A DNA stretch of 64,000 bases, taken from the NCBI GenBank assembly GCA_947370975.1, contig CANBNG010000003.1, forward strand, positions 124,001 to 188,000. The letters are read 5' to 3'. The position numbers were made by a program, and so were the translations under genes. Below are positions 41,722 to 49,887 of the stretch, one piece after another. A model generated the notes under the pieces. It worked only from the letters and a program-made list of their open reading frames with translations, made no database searches and was not told the DNA's origin. The first letter of the stretch is position 1; each line of letters begins with the position of its first letter. This DNA is from Beijerinckiaceae bacterium (GTDB lineage: Bacteria > Pseudomonadota > Alphaproteobacteria > Rhizobiales > Beijerinckiaceae).

Positions 41722-42891
41722 ATGTATGCATGGCACTTCACCGAAATGCCCTATCCGAACCTGCCTCCGATCGAGAGCCTGTCGACCATGCGCGTGTCGC
41801 TGGCCAACAAGCATTTCGATCCGAAGATCGGCGCGGATCTCTACAACCGCTATCTCGACGAATATATGATCGCTGACGATCTCGGCCTGAACATGCTCTG
41901 CAACGAGCATCACCAGACCGCGACCTGCATCGATGTTGCAGCCCCGCTCACGGCCGCGATTCTCGCGCGCCAGACCAGCAAGGGCCGCATCTGCATTCTC
42001 GGCAATCCGATTGCCAACCGCGGCGACCCGCTGCGCATCGCCGAAGAAATGGCGATGATCGACTGCATCTCGCGCGGCCGTCTTGACGTCGGCTTCGTGC
42101 GCGGCGTGCCCTATGAAATCTTTGCCGCCAATACAAACCCGACGACGACTGTCGAACGGCTGTGGGAAGGCATCGATCTCGTGACCAAGGCCTGGGGCGC
42201 GGTTGATGAGCCCTTCAACTTCGAAGGCCGCTTCACGCAGCGCCGCGCGATCAACCTCTGGCCCCGTCCCTATCAGACGCCCCATCCCGGCATCTGGATG
42301 ACGGGTTCGAGCGATCTCGAAAACATCAAGAAGGCCGCCGCGCGCGGCTTCGTCTTCGCCACCTTCCTGCAGCCGCATGAAAAGGTGAAGTGGATGTTTG
42401 AAGGCTATCGCAGCGCCTATCAGGACACCGGCCTGCCGGGCGGCGGCGGCACAGCCTATATGCCGCTCGTCTATACGGCGGAGACGGAAGAGGAAGCCGA
42501 GAAGGGTGCGCGCGAGCTCACCTGGTATCTCAACGCCAAATCCGAGCCGCAGTATCGCAATCCTCCGGGCTATGTGCCGGTCGATTTCAACGTGAATGCG
42601 CTCAAGGGCACCTTCACCGGCCGCACCGACGCCATGCGCGCGAAGACGATGGAATTCCTCAAGGAAGAGGGCGTCATGGTCTATGGCACGCCCGACAGCG
42701 TCGCCAAGCAGATCAAGCGTCTGTATGACCTCGTCGGCGGCTTTGACCACCTGCTCATGATGCAGCAGGCCGGCTGGCTCGACCATGCCCGCACGGTCAA
42801 GAGCATGTCGCTCTTTGCCAAGGAGGTCTATCCGCAGATCCGCGATCTGCCGCGCACCAAGCCGCTCGAGACGCGAGCCGCTGCGGAATGA
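41722..42891 (+). CDS. LLM-class (luciferase-like) flavin-dependent monooxygenase
   Basis: 389 residues, bacterial luciferase-like TIM barrel using reduced FMN: DEYMIADDLGLNMLCNEHHQTATCIDVAAPL, AEEMAMIDCISRGRLDVGFVRG (LLM signature), TTVERLWEGIDLVTKAWG, PYQTPHPGIWMTGSSDLENIKKAAARGFVF. Such enzymes insert oxygen into organosulfur, ether or cyclic substrates. Its 4-base overlap (ATGA) with the next hydrolase gene indicates translational coupling. No flavin reductase gene is visible, though a flavin-biosynthesis gene leads the operon. AGGGAGG precedes ATG 41722. Confidence 0.9.
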   Translation: MYAWHFTEMPYPNLPPIESLSTMRVSLANKHFDPKIGADLYNRYLDEYMIADDLGLNMLCNEHHQTATCIDVAAPLTAAILARQTSKGRICILGNPIANRGDPLRIAEEMAMIDCISRGRLDVGFVRGVPYEIFAANTNPTTTVERLWEGIDLVTKAWGAVDEPFNFEGRFTQRRAINLWPRPYQTPHPGIWMTGSSDLENIKKAAARGFVFATFLQPHEKVKWMFEGYRSAYQDTGLPGGGGTAYMPLVYTAETEEEAEKGARELTWYLNAKSEPQYRNPPGYVPVDFNVNALKGTFTGRTDAMRAKTMEFLKEEGVMVYGTPDSVAKQIKRLYDLVGGFDHLLMMQQAGWLDHARTVKSMSLFAKEVYPQIRDLPRTKPLETRAAAE

Positions 42892-43727
42892 GCACGCCCC
42901 ATTTCGTCTCTGTAGACGGAGTGAGGACGCATTATCTCGAATCAGGCGCCGCCCTTCGCGGGCGGCGCCCCTCGATCCTTCTCCTGCATTCTGCGGAATT
43001 TGGCGGCGCTGCCGAATTGTCGTGGGAACATAATATCGACGTTCTGGGCGCGCATTATCATGTCGTCGCCCCGGACCATCTGGGCTTTGGCCGCACCGAC
43101 AAACTGTTCGACTTCAATGGACAGTTCGACCGACGCATCGCCCACATTCGCCGCTTCATCGAAGTCATGTGCCTTGGCCCCGTGCATGTCATGGGCTCAT
43201 CCATGTCGGGCGGACTCTGCCTCACTGTTGCCGCGCGCAAAGACCCCGACTGGCCGCTGCTGAGCGTGACCTGCTGCTCGGGCGGGGGCGATGCGCCCAA
43301 CAACGAAGCCCGCACGACGCTCAACACCTATGACGGCACGCGCGAGCATATGCGCGCCATCGTGAAGGTGATGTTTGTCGATCAGGCATGGGCGGCAGAC
43401 GAAGCCTATCTCGACCGCCGCCAGGAACTGGCGACGCTGCCCGGCGCATGGGAAGCTACTGCCGCCGCGCGTTTCAAGGCGCCGTTCCGCGACGGCGCAG
43501 GAGGATCGCGCGAACGCGATTCCATCAATTATGGCGCGATCAAAGTGCCGGTGCTGGTTATGGCCGGCCGTCACGACACATTGCGCGCGCCAGGCTATAC
43601 CGACGGCTTCGTGCCCCAGATTCCGACCTGCGAATTGCATATGTTCGAGCAGGCCGGACATATGGGCAATATCGAATGCGCGGATGAATTCAATGCGCGC
43701 GTGCTGGCGTTTCTGGCGCGCATCTAA
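42888..43727 (+). CDS. Alpha/beta hydrolase (second of the operon)
   Basis: 279 residues. Nucleophile elbow MGSSMSGG (Ser in a sm-x-Ser-x-sm pattern), Asp in AGRHDTLRAPG and His in EQAGHMGNIE. Oxyanion region LLHSAEFGGAAE. It is a member of the MhpC/EST-type family; together with the LLM enzyme it may act on the oxygenated product. The start ATG overlaps the preceding stop. A mosaic repeat follows right after the stop (43728), separating it from the convergent FAD-monooxygenase gene. Confidence 0.85.
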   Translation: MSTPHFVSVDGVRTHYLESGAALRGRRPSILLLHSAEFGGAAELSWEHNIDVLGAHYHVVAPDHLGFGRTDKLFDFNGQFDRRIAHIRRFIEVMCLGPVHVMGSSMSGGLCLTVAARKDPDWPLLSVTCCSGGGDAPNNEARTTLNTYDGTREHMRAIVKVMFVDQAWAADEAYLDRRQELATLPGAWEATAAARFKAPFRDGAGGSRERDSINYGAIKVPVLVMAGRHDTLRAPGYTDGFVPQIPTCELHMFEQAGHMGNIECADEFNARVLAFLARI

Positions 43728-43850
43728 CCTTCTCCCGGAGGGAGAAGGTGGCGCGCGAAGCGCGACGGATGAGGGGGTGCTTTCTCACAAGTGAGAGCGC
43801 GTAACCCCTCACCCGGCTCCTTCGGAGCCACCCTCTCCCTCCGGGAGAGG
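43728..43850. repeat. Mosaic intergenic repeat, two units in inverted orientation
   Basis: Unit 1: CCTTCTCCC-GGA-GGGAGAAGG then GGCGCGC-GAA-GCGCG and GGATGAGGGGGTG. Unit 2 inverted: TAACCCCTCACCC, GGCTCC-TTC-GGAGCC, and CCTCTCCC-TCC-GGGAGAGG. It fills the gap between convergent genes and can fold into several hairpins, doubling as terminator. Confidence 0.85.
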
Positions 43851-43851
43851 A

Positions 43852-45453
43852 TCATCCTTGCGCCATGCCGACGAGCCGCTTTGCAATTTCCACAAAGCTG
43901 CCCGGTGTCTGCGCCTTTTCAATCTTCATCGCGACGGCGACATAACGATCGGGCCGCATCAGCACGAGCATGTTGCGCGCGCGCGGCGTGATGGATGAAA
44001 GCGTGCCGTCCACATCCCGGGCCTCGACCACGCCAGCATGGGTTGCCGAATCGAGATTGATATTTTGCGGCATGATCGCGATGCGCGGGAGTGGTCCAAG
44101 CCCGATGGCTTCGACATCGGTGGCCGCAGCCAAAGCCTGCGCATCCTCGCCAATGGCGATCAGTGCAAAACCTGATCCGGCGACATCATCGAGCCGCACC
44201 TTGCTGCGGTCGCGCAATTCGAGCCAGGGCTGGGGGAACATGCGGCCAGAGAGCGCAAGCCCGCCGTCGCCGGCCAGAAAGCCGTCGTGATAAAACGGCT
44301 TGGGCTTGTATTTCATTTGCGCGAAATAGGCCTGCACAGGCGGCACAAGACTGGCGAGGCGGAACGCATTCTGCACCAGCGCCGCCTGCCGGTTCGATGT
44401 CGGCATCATGATGCGGCCCATGTTCATGGCCAGTTCAATCAGCGCCCAGGCATGGGGGGACCGTTCCGCCTGATAGGTCTCGAGCAACCGCGGGCCGATG
44501 ACGCCCTTGATGACGGCTGCCAGTTTCCACGCCAGATTATGCGCATCGCGAATGCCGCTGTTCATGCCCTGCCCCGCGAAAGGGGGCGAGAGATGGGCGG
44601 CATCGCCCGCAAGGAACAGGCGGGCCGAATGCCACTTGTCAGCCTTGCGCGCATGGAAGGCATAGACTTGCCGGCGCACGACGGGAGAATCGGCATCAGG
44701 GCCTGCGGCCGCAAGCAGATCGCGCACGAATTCGGGGCTTGCCGCCTTCTCTTCGTCCTCGCCCTCATGGAGCATGAATTCATAGCGGCGAATGCCGCCT
44801 GGCCCCGGCAGCGTGATGAAGGGACGCGCGGGATCGCACATGACGCGCGTCTGGCGAAAGCGCTCCTTGGTGGAAGCCAGATCGACGATCACCCATTTCT
44901 GATTATAGGTCGAGCCGACGAGATTGGCGCCGATCACGCGGCGCATCATGCTGCGCGCGCCGTCCGCGCCAACGCCATAGGCCGCACGCACCTGCACTTG
45001 CGCGCCCGCATGCAGCAGCGTCAGCGTGACGCCGCTCTCATCTTCCTCGACGCTTTCGCATTCATGCTCGAAAAGCTGCGTGACATGGGGATAACGCACA
45101 AGTGCGGCGCGCAGACTGGCTTCGAGCTTGGGCTGCGTGAAAGCATTGCGGCGCGGATAGCCATATTCGCGCGTGATCGGCTCGACTTTGGCAAAGCAGA
45201 CGCCGTGGCGCGTGAAATAATTCGAGCCATAATCGAGCATGACATCGGCGATCACCTCATCGGCCAGCGCAATCGCCTGCATGGTGCGCAGGGCCTCGTC
45301 ATCGATGGAAACGGCGCGCGGCGCTGTCACCGTGGACGCATTGCGCTCGATGAGAATGGTGCGCACGCCCGCCTGCCCCAGCAAATGGGCAATCACCATG
45401 CCGGTCGGTCCAGCGCCGACAATGGCGACATCGCAGGTGAGAGATGTGGTCAT
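43852..45453 (-). CDS. FAD-dependent aromatic hydroxylase (MhpA/phenol hydroxylase-like)
   Basis: 533 residues, group A flavin monooxygenase: N-terminal CDVAIVGAGPTGMVIAHLLGQAG (FAD), YGVGADGARSMMR (DG motif) and RLFLAGDAAHLSPPFAGQGMNSGIRDAHNLAWKL (GD motif), plus a thioredoxin-like C-terminal domain (about 410-533). It resembles 3-(3-hydroxyphenyl)propionate hydroxylase in length and order; it should ortho-hydroxylate a phenolic acid with NAD(P)H. AAGGA precedes ATG 45453. It neighbours an extradiol dioxygenase and MhpC-like hydrolases, which would complete a meta pathway. Confidence 0.9.
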   Translation of the reverse strand: MTTSLTCDVAIVGAGPTGMVIAHLLGQAGVRTILIERNASTVTAPRAVSIDDEALRTMQAIALADEVIADVMLDYGSNYFTRHGVCFAKVEPITREYGYPRRNAFTQPKLEASLRAALVRYPHVTQLFEHECESVEEDESGVTLTLLHAGAQVQVRAAYGVGADGARSMMRRVIGANLVGSTYNQKWVIVDLASTKERFRQTRVMCDPARPFITLPGPGGIRRYEFMLHEGEDEEKAASPEFVRDLLAAAGPDADSPVVRRQVYAFHARKADKWHSARLFLAGDAAHLSPPFAGQGMNSGIRDAHNLAWKLAAVIKGVIGPRLLETYQAERSPHAWALIELAMNMGRIMMPTSNRQAALVQNAFRLASLVPPVQAYFAQMKYKPKPFYHDGFLAGDGGLALSGRMFPQPWLELRDRSKVRLDDVAGSGFALIAIGEDAQALAAATDVEAIGLGPLPRIAIMPQNINLDSATHAGVVEARDVDGTLSSITPRARNMLVLMRPDRYVAVAMKIEKAQTPGSFVEIAKRLVGMAQG

Positions 45454-45496
45454 GCGTTCGTCCTTCTCAAAGATCGCTGCATATCGTGTGCACAAA

Positions 45497-45597
45497 CTCT
45501 CTCCCAAAGGGAGAGGGTGGCTCCGAAGGAGCCGGGTGAGGGGTTACGCACCCCTCATCAGTCAGCTCCGCTGACAGCTTCTCCCTCAGGGAGAAGC
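45497..45597. repeat. Mosaic intergenic repeat, two inverted units, overlapping the IclR gene end
   Basis: Unit 1 CTCTCCC-AAA-GGGAGAG, GGCTCC-GAA-GGAGCC, GGGTGAGGGGTTACGC. Unit 2 inverted: CCCCTCATCA, GTCAGC-TCC-GCTGAC, GCTTCTCCC-TCA-GGGAGAAGC. The second unit supplies the last codons and stop of the IclR-family gene. Confidence 0.85.
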
Positions 45598-46331
45598 AGG
45601 CCGCACGCCGGCGGTGCGTTCTCGCCCAAGGCATTCTCGATCATCGCTGCCGCAGACACCAGCATCAACACCAGACGCGATTGCGTGAAAGCATCCAGCC
45701 GGTCGGCTTCGACCACCAGCGAGAGAGACGCCACAAGGCCCGCCTCTTCGCACACAATGGGGGCGGCAAGCCCCGCGAGTCCGCGGTCGATTTCGCCGCG
45801 TCCGACGCAAAAACCCTGGCGGCGAATGAGCGCGAGCTCACTCTTCAAAGGGGCATGGGCCGCGCCCAGCATTTTTGCGAGGCGGCGCGCGGGCAGGCGC
45901 GCGAGAATGACTTTCGAGGTCGCGCCCTGCGCCAGGGGCATCGGGCGTCCGCGCTCATAGCTCGGACGGAAATGCGCATCGGTCGACGCGCGGTCGGCGA
46001 TACACATGACCTCATCGCCATAAAGCCGTGACAACAGCCCGACGCAGGGCAATTGCGCCTGCGCGACCGCCTGCTCGAGCACGCCGGCCCCTGCCCGCAT
46101 CAGCGGATCGGTGAGCCGCGTCAGGCGATCAAATTCAATGAAGGCAGGCCCAAGCCGATACAGCGCGTCGGCAGACGTTTCCAGAAGACCAGCCGTCAGC
46201 AGGTCGCGCACCGTGCGATAGACCGTGCTCTGGGGCACGCCCAGCGCCTCGGCCATGTCGAGCACGGTCCACGTGCCCTGCGCCTCTCCGAAGAGGCGCA
46301 GGACGGCCATATATCGCTGAAGACCGGCCAT
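45558..46331 (-). CDS. IclR-family transcriptional regulator
   Basis: 257 residues. N-terminal winged helix (about 1-65; RYMAVLRLFGEAQGTWTVLDMAEALGVPQSTVYRTVRDLLTAGLLE) and C-terminal IclR effector domain (about 75-240; FRPSYERGRPMPLAQGATSKVILA). Its last dozen residues (LLLPEGEAVSGAD) are encoded by the mosaic repeat, so the original C-terminus was replaced or extended. It starts seven bases after the extradiol dioxygenase gene; the pair is an operon. It likely controls that dioxygenase and the facing hydroxylase. Confidence 0.88.
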   Translation of the reverse strand: MAGLQRYMAVLRLFGEAQGTWTVLDMAEALGVPQSTVYRTVRDLLTAGLLETSADALYRLGPAFIEFDRLTRLTDPLMRAGAGVLEQAVAQAQLPCVGLLSRLYGDEVMCIADRASTDAHFRPSYERGRPMPLAQGATSKVILARLPARRLAKMLGAAHAPLKSELALIRRQGFCVGRGEIDRGLAGLAAPIVCEEAGLVASLSLVVEADRLDAFTQSRLVLMLVSAAAMIENALGENAPPACGLLLPEGEAVSGAD

Positions 46332-46338
46332 GCGCGCC

Positions 46339-47172
46339 TCAGCTGCGCAGAATGCCCTTGCCCCAGAGGTTCAAGGTGCGCTCCGCATGGGGCCATTCCT
46401 TCACCGGGCGGTCGTGGACGACTTCCAGTTCCGCCGACACTTCGATCCAGTTTCCGTCCGGATCGACGATGAAGATGAAGAGATTGTTGCCCGGACCATG
46501 ACGGCCCGGACCCCACATGAGCTGGATGTCCTGCGTCGCGTAATGGTCGCACCAGTCGCGGATGACATTCCATTCGCCCGCTTCATAGGAATGATGATCG
46601 ACGCCCTTCCGGTCCGAGCGGAAACAGGCCAGCGTGTGATGCTCATGGTTGGAGCGCATGAAGCAGGTGGCGACTTCGCCGGTCGGCTTGCGCACGCGGT
46701 CAGACACGGCAAAGCCGAGCTTGCCGGCATAGAAAGCCTCGATCGCGTCAGGATCATGGGTGGCCAGCGTGAGATGCTGGATCGGGCCCTTGATGCCCTT
46801 GCTGGTCACGGGATCCTGCTTGCCAAGGCCAAAGAGAATGCGGTTGCCATCGGGATCGTGCACGGCAAAGGCCTGATCCATCAGGATCGAGGCGGCGTCC
46901 TGGGGCTTGAGTCCTTCCTTGTCGGCACGCGCGCGTAGCGCGGCAAGCGATTCAGCGTCGCGGCAGGCAAAAGCGCCGAGACCAAGCTTCTTGTCTTCGC
47001 CCTTGGAAATCAGAACCCGGCGGCCGGGACCGCGGCAGACATAGAGATCGCCCTCATGCGCCACATCCATCTGCATGGCCGAGCCATAGAAATGGGCAAG
47101 GCGCTCGGGATTGGAGCTCTGCAATTCGATGTGGTGAAGATAAGCGCCGGCATTCAAAGCGGTATGTGTCAT
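46339..47172 (-). CDS. Type I extradiol (VOC-fold) ring-cleavage dioxygenase
   Basis: 277 residues with two vicinal-oxygen-chelate repeats. The catalytic C-terminal half has the Fe(II) ligands His in PIQHLTLAT, His in VDHHSYE and Glu in WIEVSAE, with acid/base His in HHTLAC. N-terminal repeat: LHHIELQSSNPERLAHFY. Family members cleave catechols next to the diol. AGGGAGG precedes the ATG at 47172. It is the first gene of an operon with the IclR regulator. Best guess substrate is a catechol formed by the hydroxylase at 43852-45453. Confidence 0.88.
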   Translation of the reverse strand: MTHTALNAGAYLHHIELQSSNPERLAHFYGSAMQMDVAHEGDLYVCRGPGRRVLISKGEDKKLGLGAFACRDAESLAALRARADKEGLKPQDAASILMDQAFAVHDPDGNRILFGLGKQDPVTSKGIKGPIQHLTLATHDPDAIEAFYAGKLGFAVSDRVRKPTGEVATCFMRSNHEHHTLACFRSDRKGVDHHSYEAGEWNVIRDWCDHYATQDIQLMWGPGRHGPGNNLFIFIVDPDGNWIEVSAELEVVHDRPVKEWPHAERTLNLWGKGILRS

Positions 47173-47218
47173 TATTCTTCCTCCCTTCCAGAAATTTAGG
47201 AAAAAGGCGGTCCTGCGT

Positions 47219-47250
47219 CAATTTTAAATTCTCATTTTTTGGGAAAATTG
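47219..47250. promoter_or_regulatory. AT-rich inverted repeat upstream of the dioxygenase-IclR operon
   Basis: CAATTTT (47219-47225) and AAAATTG (47244-47250), separated by 18 bases, in the 47173-47256 promoter area. This could be an operator for the IclR regulator or part of the promoter; the half-site is low in information. Confidence 0.35.
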
Positions 47251-47256
47251 ATCCAT

Positions 47257-47290
47257 AAAAAAGGGCGCCGCGGCTATCGCCGGGCGCCCT
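47257..47290 (-). terminator. Intrinsic terminator of the tctBAC operon
   Basis: Stem AGGGCGCC / GGCGCCCT with an inner CGGC-TATC-GCCG extension. The minus-strand T-run corresponds to the plus-strand A-run at 47257-47261. It lies 22 bases after the tctC stop. Confidence 0.85.
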
Positions 47291-47311
47291 GCCTTAAACA
47301 GATGCGAGAGA

Positions 47312-48271
47312 CTATTTCGAGGCCTGCAGCACCGGGGTCCAGCGCGCGACTTCCTTCACGACAAAGGCACCGAGCCATTCGCCACCGCGCTCCTTGGCCG
47401 AGGGCAGCACCCCGCCCAGTTCAAGCAGGCGGGCCTTGGTCGGCGCGTCATCGAGCGCCTTGTCGAGCGCCGAGGACAGTGCCGTCACAATCTCCTTCGG
47501 CGTGCCCTTGGGCGCGAAAATGGCGTTCCATGCCGTAACTTCATATTCCGGCATGCCGGCTTCCTTCGTCGTCGGCACATCGGGGAGCGCGGGCGAGCGC
47601 TCGGCGCTGGCGATGGCATAAGCGCGGATCGAGCCTGCCTTGATCTGCGTGACCAGATTGACGATCTGGTCGCACATGTAATCGACCTGGCCGGAGACGA
47701 GATCGTTCAGCGCCGGGCCGGTGCCGCTGTAGGGCACGGCTGTGGGCTTGATGCCGACCTGGCTGTTGAAGAGAACGCAGGTCATATGCGAGACCGCGCC
47801 GATGCCGGCATGGGCCTGGTTCACCTTGTCGGGATTGGCCTTCAGATAGGCGATCATTTCCTTGAGGTTATTGGCCGGGAAGGCCTTCTTGGCGACGATC
47901 AGGATCGGCGTGCCGGCAGCCATGCCGACGGGCTCGAAATCCTTCGTCGGATCGTATTTCAGATTGGCGTAGAGCGCGGGCGCAGCGCCATGCGTGCCCA
48001 TATGGCCCATCATGATCGTGTAGCCATCGTTCTTGGATTGCGCGGCGCGGGTAATGCCCGTGGTGCCACCGGCGCCCGCCACATTCTCGACCACGATCTG
48101 CTGGCCCAGCGTCTTCGACATATGTTCGGCGACGATGCGCGCCACAATGTCGGTCGGGCCACCCGCGGCGAAAGGCACAACCATGGTGACTGGGCGGGCC
48201 GGATAGGTCTGAGCCTGAACGGGGCCAGCAAGCGCGGCGACAGAGGCCAGCGCCAGAATGGTCTTCTTCAT
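47312..48271 (-). CDS. tctC: Tripartite tricarboxylate transporter receptor TctC
   Basis: 319 residues. Signal peptide MKKTILALASVAALAGPVQA, then YPARPVTMVVPFAAGGPTDIVARIVAEHMSKTLGQQ (classic Bug motif) and GTHGAAPALYANLKYDPTKDFEPVG, VPYSGTGPALNDLVSGQVDYMCDQI. It captures a carboxylate for TctAB. GGGAG stands 7 bases before ATG 48271; a GTG one codon earlier is possible. Last gene of tctB-tctA-tctC. The ligand may be an aromatic or dicarboxylic acid, as the locus adjoins ring-cleavage genes. Confidence 0.93.
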   Translation of the reverse strand: MKKTILALASVAALAGPVQAQTYPARPVTMVVPFAAGGPTDIVARIVAEHMSKTLGQQIVVENVAGAGGTTGITRAAQSKNDGYTIMMGHMGTHGAAPALYANLKYDPTKDFEPVGMAAGTPILIVAKKAFPANNLKEMIAYLKANPDKVNQAHAGIGAVSHMTCVLFNSQVGIKPTAVPYSGTGPALNDLVSGQVDYMCDQIVNLVTQIKAGSIRAYAIASAERSPALPDVPTTKEAGMPEYEVTAWNAIFAPKGTPKEIVTALSSALDKALDDAPTKARLLELGGVLPSAKERGGEWLGAFVVKEVARWTPVLQASK

Positions 48272-48369
48272 CACTTCACTCCCAAAAGCCGGGCCTTTGC
48301 AGCCCTGACTTTCAATATGGAGATTAAATCGGCCAGCGGTAGCTCCACCGCTGGCCGATCTCGCAATTG

Positions 48370-49872
48370 TTACTCGGTAAAGACCACATCGCGGCCTTTC
48401 CGGACAGACGGCACCAGTGCGATGAGAAGCATGATGACAGCAACGCCCAGCAGGACGCCCGAGACGGGACGCTCAACGAAAGTCGCGAAGGATCCACGCG
48501 ACAGAATCAGCGCCTGACGGAGCTTTTCTTCCATCAGCTTGCCGAGCACGAAGCCAAGCAACATGGGCGCGGGTTCGAAGCCGAGCTTCAACAGGGAGTA
48601 ACCGACAAGGCCGAAGAAGGCCGTGAACAGCACATCGCTGGTGGAATTGTTGATCGAGTAGATGCCGATGCAACAGAAGATCATGATGGCCGGGAACATC
48701 AGGCGGTAGGGCACCTGCAGCAGCTTCACCCACAGGCCGATCAGCGGCAGGTTGATGACGAGCAGCATGAGATTGCCGAGCCACATGGAGGCGATCATGC
48801 CCCAGAACAATTCCGGGTTCTTGGTCATGACCTGCGGGCCGGGGATGATGCCGTGGATGGTCATGGCGCCAACCATCAACGCCATCACGGCATTGGGCGG
48901 GATGCCCAAGGTCAGCAGCGGAATGAAGGCGGTCTGCGCGCCCGCATTATTGGCAGCTTCGGGACCGGCAACACCCTCGATCGCGCCGCGACCGAAGCGG
49001 CGTGCATCCTTGGCGATCTTCTTCTCGATCGTATAGGAGGCGAAGGGCCCGAGCACCGCGCCATTGCCGGGCAGGATGCCAAGAACAGCGCCGACAATCG
49101 TGCCGCGCAGGATCGGGAAATAGGATTGGCGGAAATCATCCTTGCCAGGCCAGAGCCGACCGATGGCCGCGCGCACGACATCGCGCGTTTCGGGGTTTTC
49201 GAGGTTACGGACGATTTCGGCGAAGCCGAAAATGCCCATGGCAAGAACCGCGAAATCAACGCCGTCCGACAGATCCTGGATGCCCAGCGTCAGGCGCTCC
49301 TGACCGGTCTCGAGATCGGTGCCGACGGTTGCGAGCAAGAGCCCCATCAGGATCATGCAGATCGCCTTGAGGATCGAGCCGCGCGCGAGCACGACAGCGA
49401 AGACAAGGCCCATGATCATCAGGGAGAAATATTCCGCCGGGCCAAAGAGCTGGGCGAGTTTCGTCAAGGGCTGGCCGAGCGCCGCGATCAGGAGGGTTGC
49501 TACCGTGCCGGCAAAGAACGAGCCGATGGCAGCCATGCCCAGCGCAACGCCGGCGCGGCCCTGCTTGGCCATCTGGTGACCATCGAGCACGGTGACGACC
49601 GAAGTCGCCTCGCCTGGAATGTTCACGAGAATGGCGGTCGTCGAGCCACCATATTGCGCGCCGTAATAGATGCCGGCCAGCATGATGAGCGCGCCCGTCG
49701 GATCGAAACCAAACGTGATGGGCAGCAGCATGGCGATGGTGGCGATGGGGCCGACGCCCGGCAGCACGCCAATCAGCGTGCCGACCATGCAGCCAATGAA
49801 ACAGAGGAAAATATTGTTCAGCGTCAGGGCAACGCCGAAGCCGAGCGAGAGATTACCGAGAAAGGCTTCCAT
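48370..49872 (-). CDS. tctA: Tripartite tricarboxylate transporter large membrane subunit TctA
   Basis: 500 residues with about 12 helices. Family motifs: GTLIGVLPGVGPIATIAMLLPITFGFDPTGALIMLAGIYYGAQYGGSTTAILVNIPGEATSVVTVLDG and the second-half repeat GAVLGILPGNGAVLGPFASYTIEKKI, TAFIPLLTLGIPPNAVMALMVGAM. It forms the translocation path and uses the ion gradient. It follows tctB by 15 bases and precedes tctC by 98. GGAG precedes the ATG. The antisense strand has a long open frame with no independent support. Confidence 0.95.
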   Translation of the reverse strand: MEAFLGNLSLGFGVALTLNNIFLCFIGCMVGTLIGVLPGVGPIATIAMLLPITFGFDPTGALIMLAGIYYGAQYGGSTTAILVNIPGEATSVVTVLDGHQMAKQGRAGVALGMAAIGSFFAGTVATLLIAALGQPLTKLAQLFGPAEYFSLMIMGLVFAVVLARGSILKAICMILMGLLLATVGTDLETGQERLTLGIQDLSDGVDFAVLAMGIFGFAEIVRNLENPETRDVVRAAIGRLWPGKDDFRQSYFPILRGTIVGAVLGILPGNGAVLGPFASYTIEKKIAKDARRFGRGAIEGVAGPEAANNAGAQTAFIPLLTLGIPPNAVMALMVGAMTIHGIIPGPQVMTKNPELFWGMIASMWLGNLMLLVINLPLIGLWVKLLQVPYRLMFPAIMIFCCIGIYSINNSTSDVLFTAFFGLVGYSLLKLGFEPAPMLLGFVLGKLMEEKLRQALILSRGSFATFVERPVSGVLLGVAVIMLLIALVPSVRKGRDVVFTE

Positions 49873-49887
49873 GTCTGCGGTCTCCGC

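Noticed and set aside
44287..45960. 557-codon plus-strand open frame opposite the FAD monooxygenase and IclR genes
   Set aside because: Shadow frame running across two real genes and a repeat.
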